From the NCBI RefSeq assembly GCF_000526995.1, contig NZ_AZUI01000001.1, positions 1,178,001 to 1,242,000 on the forward strand: 64,000 bases of DNA, read 5' to 3'. This DNA is from Lacrimispora indolis DSM 755. Its GTDB lineage: Bacteria > Bacillota > Clostridia > Lachnospirales > Lachnospiraceae. Positions 59,013 to 64,000 of the stretch are shown here, piece after piece. The position numbers and the translations under genes were made by a program. The notes below the pieces were generated by a model. That model saw nothing but the letters and a program-made list of their open reading frames with translations. It did not search any database and had not been told where the DNA came from. Each line of letters starts with the position of its first letter. Within the stretch, counting starts at the first letter, position 1.

Positions 59013-59368
59013 AATATTAACAGCGATCCTTAAACATAGCATTGTCTACCTGGAAACCTATATTATATAGGTACGTTTCATAAATACTTCCGTCGTTATA
59101 GTTATTCTCTCCATTAATCGATGTACCTTTCAGATTGAGGAAATAAATGAAGCAATTCCTTTTATCATCTTCTCTTCGATTAGTCCGGTATAACTTTTAT
59201 TTTTTCAGTATCAAAGTCATACAATAACTGCAAATATCATTAAATTCATAAGTAAGAGATAGATAGGTGTATCTTCATCTAACCTATCCTCTTTATATTA
59301 TTATATCGGTTTAACATATTCGATTGTCAATGTCCTGCTTGCTACGAAGTATATGCTATGTAACCGCC
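59013..59368 (-). other. Decayed coding region of unknown origin
   Basis: A minus-strand open stretch of 59 codons (59017-59196) contains RREDDKRNCFIYFLNLKGTS and NYNDGSIYETYLYN, ending KDRC; an in-frame stop precedes it and EFNDICSYCMTLILKK is readable further upstream. It has coding-like composition but no start or ribosome site. Nothing else can be supported between here and ssb. Confidence 0.35.
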
Positions 59369-59803
59369 TTAACTGTTAAATGGAAGTTCTTCATTACCCA
59401 CTCCATCAGGAGAGTTCATAAACTCGTCCCCTGCCGCACCAGACGGTTCTTGCCTGGAATTATCAGAAGATGCTTTCTTGCTATCAGCAAATTCCTGTGT
59501 TTCAATAACGATATCCGTTGTATAAATCCTTACGTTTTCCTTGTTCGTATAACTCCCAGTCAGGATTCTTCCGGAAATCAGTACTCTCATACCCTGACAA
59601 AAGTGCTTTTCTGCAAACTCTCCCGCTTTATCAAATGCAACACAATTGATAAAATCCGCCGTTTGTTCATTGCCCTCCTGATTCCTGCGGCCTATACGGT
59701 CAACTGCAAGAGTATATCTTGCAATTGCCATACTACGCTCTCCCTGGGAATATCTTACTTCTGGATCACGGGTTAATCTCCCCATTAATATCACACGATT
59801 CAT
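59369..59803 (-). CDS. ssb: Single-stranded DNA-binding protein (accessory copy)
   Basis: 144 residues from ATG at 59803 with GAGGAGG upstream. OB-fold MNRVILMGRLTRDPEVRYSQ, then ADFINCVAFDKAGEFAEKHF and GMRVLISGRI, followed by a Gln/Ser/Gly linker and acidic tip EELPFNS in place of the usual DDDIPF. A short hairpin (CCTCTGC-N7-GCAGGGG) lies immediately before the ribosome site (59819-59842) and may modulate translation. Not next to ribosomal genes rpsF/rpsR, so it is likely an extra copy typical of mobile elements. Confidence 0.93.
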   Translation of the reverse strand: MNRVILMGRLTRDPEVRYSQGERSMAIARYTLAVDRIGRRNQEGNEQTADFINCVAFDKAGEFAEKHFCQGMRVLISGRILTGSYTNKENVRIYTTDIVIETQEFADSKKASSDNSRQEPSGAAGDEFMNSPDGVGNEELPFNS

Positions 59804-59860
59804 ATTTTCCTCCTCTTCTCCCCTGCTAAAAAAGCAGAGGAGATATGTTTTCAAAGTGTT

Positions 59861-62800
59861 TTACTGTATCCATTGCCCCTTCTCATTTACCATAAAACCA
59901 TCTGGAGTAACAGCATTGATTAGAAGTTTCCCTCTCGTTCCATCAGAAACCGAATTAAAATAATACCAGACTCCTTCTGCAGCATACCCTGATTCACCGG
60001 ATATGTATTGCCACCCGGTAAGCATCTGTCCCTGGGTTCCATCAGAAGCGGCTTTTAAGTAATAAATATTTCCGTCTGCATCCGTGTACCACCCCGATAC
60101 CATAAATCCATCTTTATCAAACCGGAACCAGGAGGCTCTTTCCTGATCTCCTGTTGCATATGGATTGCTGATATAGGCCCATTCATCTGTGTACGTCCGC
60201 TCTGAGGCAAAGATCCATTTCCCATTTGCTGTCTGCATCCAGGTTCCTGTCACGGCTCCAGCTGGAGCTGCCGGTCCTTGGGTGTTCCCTGCGGTTGTCA
60301 CTCCCATGGAACGGGAACCGCCTCCACCACCAGAAGAACCTTTACCGCCTCCGCCTCCGGAAGAACTGCTGGAAGTGGTGTTATCTATTACTTTAAAATT
60401 AAGAGTTACCGTCACCGGATCAGACATTTTCTCATCACTGGAAACTGCGTAAATCGTATCTGTTGTGGTTCCGATGTATGGAGTCTTTGCCATGGCCTCC
60501 TTGATCCAGCTGGCTATAACCTCCTGTTTCTCATTTAGTACTACCGGGATCACATTTCCTTCCTGATCCACCGTAAGTATTCCGGCATCAGAGGAACGCC
60601 ATAAAACATTCTTATTCTCCTGGCTTCCTGAGTAAATGGAAGCATTAAATTTCTTACCTTCAATCCCATTCCAAGTGAGGACTGGATTATTCCTCTTTCC
60701 TGTTTTTGTAAGCACAAGGTCAAAGTTTTCGCTCTCACGGTCTGCCTCAATACAATCTGCCTGGAAAGTTAATGTCACCTTACAGGAAGCGGCTTTCTGG
60801 CTATCTTTTGTTGTAGCTGTGATCTCCACGTTTTTTTCTGCCCGGTATGGTGCCATTAAAAGTGCTTCTTTGATCCAGGCTGCCCCATCAACCGAAGTTA
60901 TATTTCCTTCCTGATCCACCCTTACCGCTTCCGGATCGGAAGAGGTCCAGATAACGTTGCGGTCATAGGGCCTATGATCTAGGGTATCCTCCACCTCAGG
61001 AAAAACGGCTGCAGATAGTTTCTTTGTTTCAAAGCCAGTCTTTTTAACGGTTTCAGAATGAATATCCCCGGCCTTCTGATAACCAAGACTGTAAATGAGT
61101 GTCGTTTTATCCAGGGTGATTCCTTCTGGAATAATACGAGTATGATCATTGGTAACAAATTTTACTGTTACCTGACATGAGGCCGAAGCCTGATTTCCCA
61201 ATTTATCCTTTCCATTTACCGTAATAATCACATCCCGGCTTCCGGCTCCGGATATCTTTGCATACTTATCATTCTCCCGGATTCCGTTGTCGGTTGCCAT
61301 GATATTCCTGATCCATGCTGAATCCTTTAAGGCTGAAACTAATGCTTCCCGGTAACCTTCTTGATCCTGGGATACGAAAACCACTGCCGGATCCGAACTT
61401 GTCCAGGTTACCTCATCCCTTGAGAAAAAGTCCGGTGAAAAGGTGGCTGTTAATGACTGAGGAACCGTTACTGTTACCGTTTCCTGCGGATTGATCCGGT
61501 CACCGGTTAATTTTCTTGTTATGGTAAGGTTAATGGCCTGTTTATCAAGGACCGCCCCTTCTGTTGCTACCAGGGTATTGTCCAGGATCTGGAACGTAAC
61601 ATTGACCCGGCTGTTTGCCGTACAGGGTTTTCCTTCAAAAGAAGCAGAGGGCCTGGTCTGAGCTGTCAGGACCGCAACGCCGCCGTTTTGATGCCCAGCT
61701 CCATAAATCGTATTGGGAATTTTATACTGGTAGTTCCCCTCCGCCTGTACTCTTTCTGCCTCTTCTATGATGCTTGTAAAAAAAGAGGAGGAGAGATTTA
61801 CAGAAAGGCTGGCGGATTTTGCTGTATAGCCATCAGTTTCCTCATCATCATTCTTTGCAAGACTGATCAGCTGTGGATCATCAATGCTCCACTTCACCCG
61901 GCCATCCACCACATCATTATTGGCATCAATGGTAGCTTTGATGTTCACCGGCTGCACTTCGGTTCCCTGCTCTAACACCCCATTAATAAAACGTGCAAGG
62001 AGCTTCCCTTCTTTATCCCGGATCTCCGTAATCTTTATCGGATTTTTTCGGTTTCCGGTCCTGGTCTGGGTCACTGCAAAGGTATAGTTTTCCGGCTCTA
62101 CCTTGATGGATACAGCCACCTTTTTATAGACCGCTGATACAGTGATATCTTCTTGCGGCATGGTAAAGGTGTAGGCATGGCTCCCATCTGAATAGGTTGT
62201 ACTTTTCTTTACCCCTTTTCCGTTGGTATAGGTTGGCGTTCCTTCCATCTGGAACTTTTCTGTATCCGTATTTTTCGGGGCTGTTGTTACGCTTACCGTT
62301 GTACCGGCTGCAATAGCTCCACGGTGTTCCTTATTAAGCGGTTTGGAGTACTGGGAGTTTCCCCTTACCTCCAGGGTGGCAACATCATAAAAGTTCTGGC
62401 CATTTGCTATCGTGTCGATCTGGTTCACATTTAGTAAATATCCTCTTACCGGGCGGCCCAGGAAATTGGGGGCGAAATGGTCAAGGGTGTAATCCCCGCT
62501 TTCCTCGTCCACGACCGTCAGGATGCCATCTTCTAACTCCTCATAGAAATACCGGTCTGAGATGGACTTTTTCGCTCCGCCCTGTACCAGGGTGTAATAT
62601 AAATCCCCGGTATGCCAGTAGCCTACATGGGCAGCATAGGTGTAGTCATTATCATCAGGTATTTCCGATCCGCACACATTGGCACTGATCTTACTCTCAG
62701 AATCCGCAAATAAATAGGCTACATCTTCAATGTAATTAAAGTTTGTTGCAGCTCCCTGTCTGGTTCCGATGAAGGTCCCTTCCCTCGCTAAGGACCCAAG

Positions 62801-64000
62801 CTGGGAGTTACCAATGGTACCCTCAAACCGTGCCACCTTTATTTTCCCCGCTGCATATCTTCCGGTGATACCTCCGATGGCCGTTGAATGGTAGCCGCCA
62901 ATGGTTCCGCTGACACGAGTATTGTAAATATAGGCTGCATTCTGGTATCCTACGATTCCGCCAATATAGCCGGTTCCTTGAATTCTGGCCGTGGTTCCGT
63001 CTCCGGTGGAAACATCAGAGTCTACGATATAGGAATCAGATGCGATCCCGGCGATTCCTCCGGCATAGATCACATCCGTTCCGCCGGCGGCATCAATCAT
63101 CACCTTTTCACAGGTAGCATTTTCAATGACAGTTCCGCTGATTTCCCCGGCAATCCCCCCGGCAATGCCGGTGGAACGGATGTAGGCGTTTTTCACGGTA
63201 ACGTTCCGGATCCGGGAATCTTCCGCATATCCTGTCACAACTCCGGTTCGGTCCTTTCCCTTAATTTCGCTGCTATCCGGGATAATGGTTACGTCATGAA
63301 TTTCTGCATCCGTAACCACCCCGAAAAGTCCCACATTGTTATAATTGGCAAAGGATGTAAGCTTTAAGTTCTTAATAGAATAGCCTTTTCCGTCAAACTG
63401 GCCACTGAAGGGATAGGGGACCGCACCAATGCTTTCCGAGGAATCCCGGTAAAAGCCGATGGGAATCCAGTCCACTCCCTGTAAATCAATGTTTCCGCCA
63501 AGGGCAAAGTAGCATCCGGAATAGTCACCGGCATACATCGTTCCCCCAGCTTCCGGGACCATCATTCCCATGGCTGCCAGCTCCGAAAGGCCCATGAGCT
63601 GTTCCCGATTCTTGATCAGATAGGGCTTTTCTTCCGTCCCCTCTCCCTGGATTCCGCTTAAAAACTCAAAGCTGGTTTTTCCTGCCCAAGCATCCCAAAT
63701 ATCTCCCAGAGAGCTGGAGGCGGCTGTTACCGCCATTTTAGCTGCAGGAATGACCATTTCCGGAGGTTCCTTTGGCACCTCTTTCGCCTCGGAAGGGGTG
63801 GCCTCCTTTAAATGTTCCTCCTGTTCTAAACCGGTTTCCAATTCTCCGTTGTTGTTCTTTTCCTCCACCTCCTGATTGACTTCTGTATCCCGGTCCGCTT
63901 TGGAGGGGGTGGATGTCTGAACTGCTTTTTTTATGGTCTGCCCATTCTCTGCATAAGCAACCCAGGTTGGCACCGCTGTTATTACCAAGGCTGTACACAT
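59861..64000 (-). CDS. Secreted GLUG/Big-domain surface protein with wall-binding repeats (5' end beyond window)
   Basis: At least 1379 residues; the frame enters at the right edge and the visible start MCTALVITAVPTWVAYA is only the end of a signal peptide, so the true start lies upstream. A Glu/Thr/Pro-rich linker (20-95) leads to a GLUG-type beta-helix region (about 115-440; GLFGVVTDAEIHDVTI and IAGGIAGEISGTVIENA repeats), a bacterial-repeat domain near 600 (YTFTMPQEDITVSAVY), and four Big-type Ig domains each with W-x-S-x-D (KWSIDDP, TWTSSDP, IWTSSDP, LWRSSDA) at about 690-1190. A Ser/Gly linker precedes choline-binding-type repeats (GTWMQTANGKWIF to the end). It binds the cell wall non-covalently. 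Confidence 0.9.
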   Translation of the reverse strand: MCTALVITAVPTWVAYAENGQTIKKAVQTSTPSKADRDTEVNQEVEEKNNNGELETGLEQEEHLKEATPSEAKEVPKEPPEMVIPAAKMAVTAASSSLGDIWDAWAGKTSFEFLSGIQGEGTEEKPYLIKNREQLMGLSELAAMGMMVPEAGGTMYAGDYSGCYFALGGNIDLQGVDWIPIGFYRDSSESIGAVPYPFSGQFDGKGYSIKNLKLTSFANYNNVGLFGVVTDAEIHDVTIIPDSSEIKGKDRTGVVTGYAEDSRIRNVTVKNAYIRSTGIAGGIAGEISGTVIENATCEKVMIDAAGGTDVIYAGGIAGIASDSYIVDSDVSTGDGTTARIQGTGYIGGIVGYQNAAYIYNTRVSGTIGGYHSTAIGGITGRYAAGKIKVARFEGTIGNSQLGSLAREGTFIGTRQGAATNFNYIEDVAYLFADSESKISANVCGSEIPDDNDYTYAAHVGYWHTGDLYYTLVQGGAKKSISDRYFYEELEDGILTVVDEESGDYTLDHFAPNFLGRPVRGYLLNVNQIDTIANGQNFYDVATLEVRGNSQYSKPLNKEHRGAIAAGTTVSVTTAPKNTDTEKFQMEGTPTYTNGKGVKKSTTYSDGSHAYTFTMPQEDITVSAVYKKVAVSIKVEPENYTFAVTQTRTGNRKNPIKITEIRDKEGKLLARFINGVLEQGTEVQPVNIKATIDANNDVVDGRVKWSIDDPQLISLAKNDDEETDGYTAKSASLSVNLSSSFFTSIIEEAERVQAEGNYQYKIPNTIYGAGHQNGGVAVLTAQTRPSASFEGKPCTANSRVNVTFQILDNTLVATEGAVLDKQAINLTITRKLTGDRINPQETVTVTVPQSLTATFSPDFFSRDEVTWTSSDPAVVFVSQDQEGYREALVSALKDSAWIRNIMATDNGIRENDKYAKISGAGSRDVIITVNGKDKLGNQASASCQVTVKFVTNDHTRIIPEGITLDKTTLIYSLGYQKAGDIHSETVKKTGFETKKLSAAVFPEVEDTLDHRPYDRNVIWTSSDPEAVRVDQEGNITSVDGAAWIKEALLMAPYRAEKNVEITATTKDSQKAASCKVTLTFQADCIEADRESENFDLVLTKTGKRNNPVLTWNGIEGKKFNASIYSGSQENKNVLWRSSDAGILTVDQEGNVIPVVLNEKQEVIASWIKEAMAKTPYIGTTTDTIYAVSSDEKMSDPVTVTLNFKVIDNTTSSSSSGGGGGKGSSGGGGGSRSMGVTTAGNTQGPAAPAGAVTGTWMQTANGKWIFASERTYTDEWAYISNPYATGDQERASWFRFDKDGFMVSGWYTDADGNIYYLKAASDGTQGQMLTGWQYISGESGYAAEGVWYYFNSVSDGTRGKLLINAVTPDGFMVNEKGQWIQ

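Noticed and set aside
42094..64000. Prophage origin of the right-hand island
   Set aside because: Holin-like toxin and ssb alone are not enough; there are no capsid, tail, terminase or lysin genes.

Overview
The window looks like a chromosomal segment of a Gram-positive, low-to-moderate GC anaerobe of the Clostridia, most likely a Lachnospiraceae relative (Clostridium cluster XIVa / Lacrimispora-like). This is an inference from gene content and order: rho - rpmE - DUF1385 gene - prmC - prfA in a row, a DUF4250 micro-protein, choline-binding-type wall repeats, strong AGGAGG ribosome sites, and TTGACA/TATAAT-type promoters with 17-base spacers.

Left part (1-24 kb, mostly minus strand, housekeeping and stress). 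A VanRS-like two-component system drives into a large two-TM exported protein and an ABC ATPase cut by the left edge. Next comes a DUF815 AAA ATPase - ppx/gppA - ppk1 operon for polyphosphate, then plsC-pheA behind a clear promoter, a CmpB-like membrane protein, cardiolipin synthase and DUF4250. Plus-strand L-asparaginase, minus-strand clpB, a small secreted wall-binding protein, a Gfo/Idh/MocA oxidoreductase - MATE pair, and a LysR regulator divergent from an L-cysteine desulfidase complete this part.

Middle (24-32 kb): a complete aryl-beta-glucoside/cellobiose PTS locus. It holds EIIC, a small membrane protein, EIIA and EIIB (minus), a divergent GH1 6-phospho-beta-glucosidase (plus), and a PRD-type regulator. 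The promoters of the PTS operon and of the regulator share a conserved block with identical internal spacing and no -35 box, which suggests one activator site used twice. The locus is flanked by decay: an internally deleted AEC transporter on one side and a frameshifted IS1182-type transposase on the other.

Core block (32-42 kb): prfA, prmC, DUF1385 gene, rpmE, rho, rarA, a second Gfo/Idh/MocA oxidoreductase, and a YhcH/EbgC-family gene whose promoter carries a LacI-type palindrome next to a lacI-family gene.

Right part (42-64 kb): an accessory surface-protein island on the minus strand. From upstream to downstream it holds a GLUG/Big-type wall-binding protein (open at the right edge), an ssb gene, decayed fragments including a Fic-like tail, a holin-like micro-toxin with a convergent candidate antisense RNA (type I toxin-antitoxin layout), a wall-binding transglutaminase-like protein, a 4716-residue Cna-B/SpaA-type LPKTG adhesin, and a membrane-anchored partner whose start overlaps the adhesin stop. 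Surface proteins, ssb and toxin-antitoxin together suggest part of an integrative element, but no integrase, relaxase or sortase is visible in the window.
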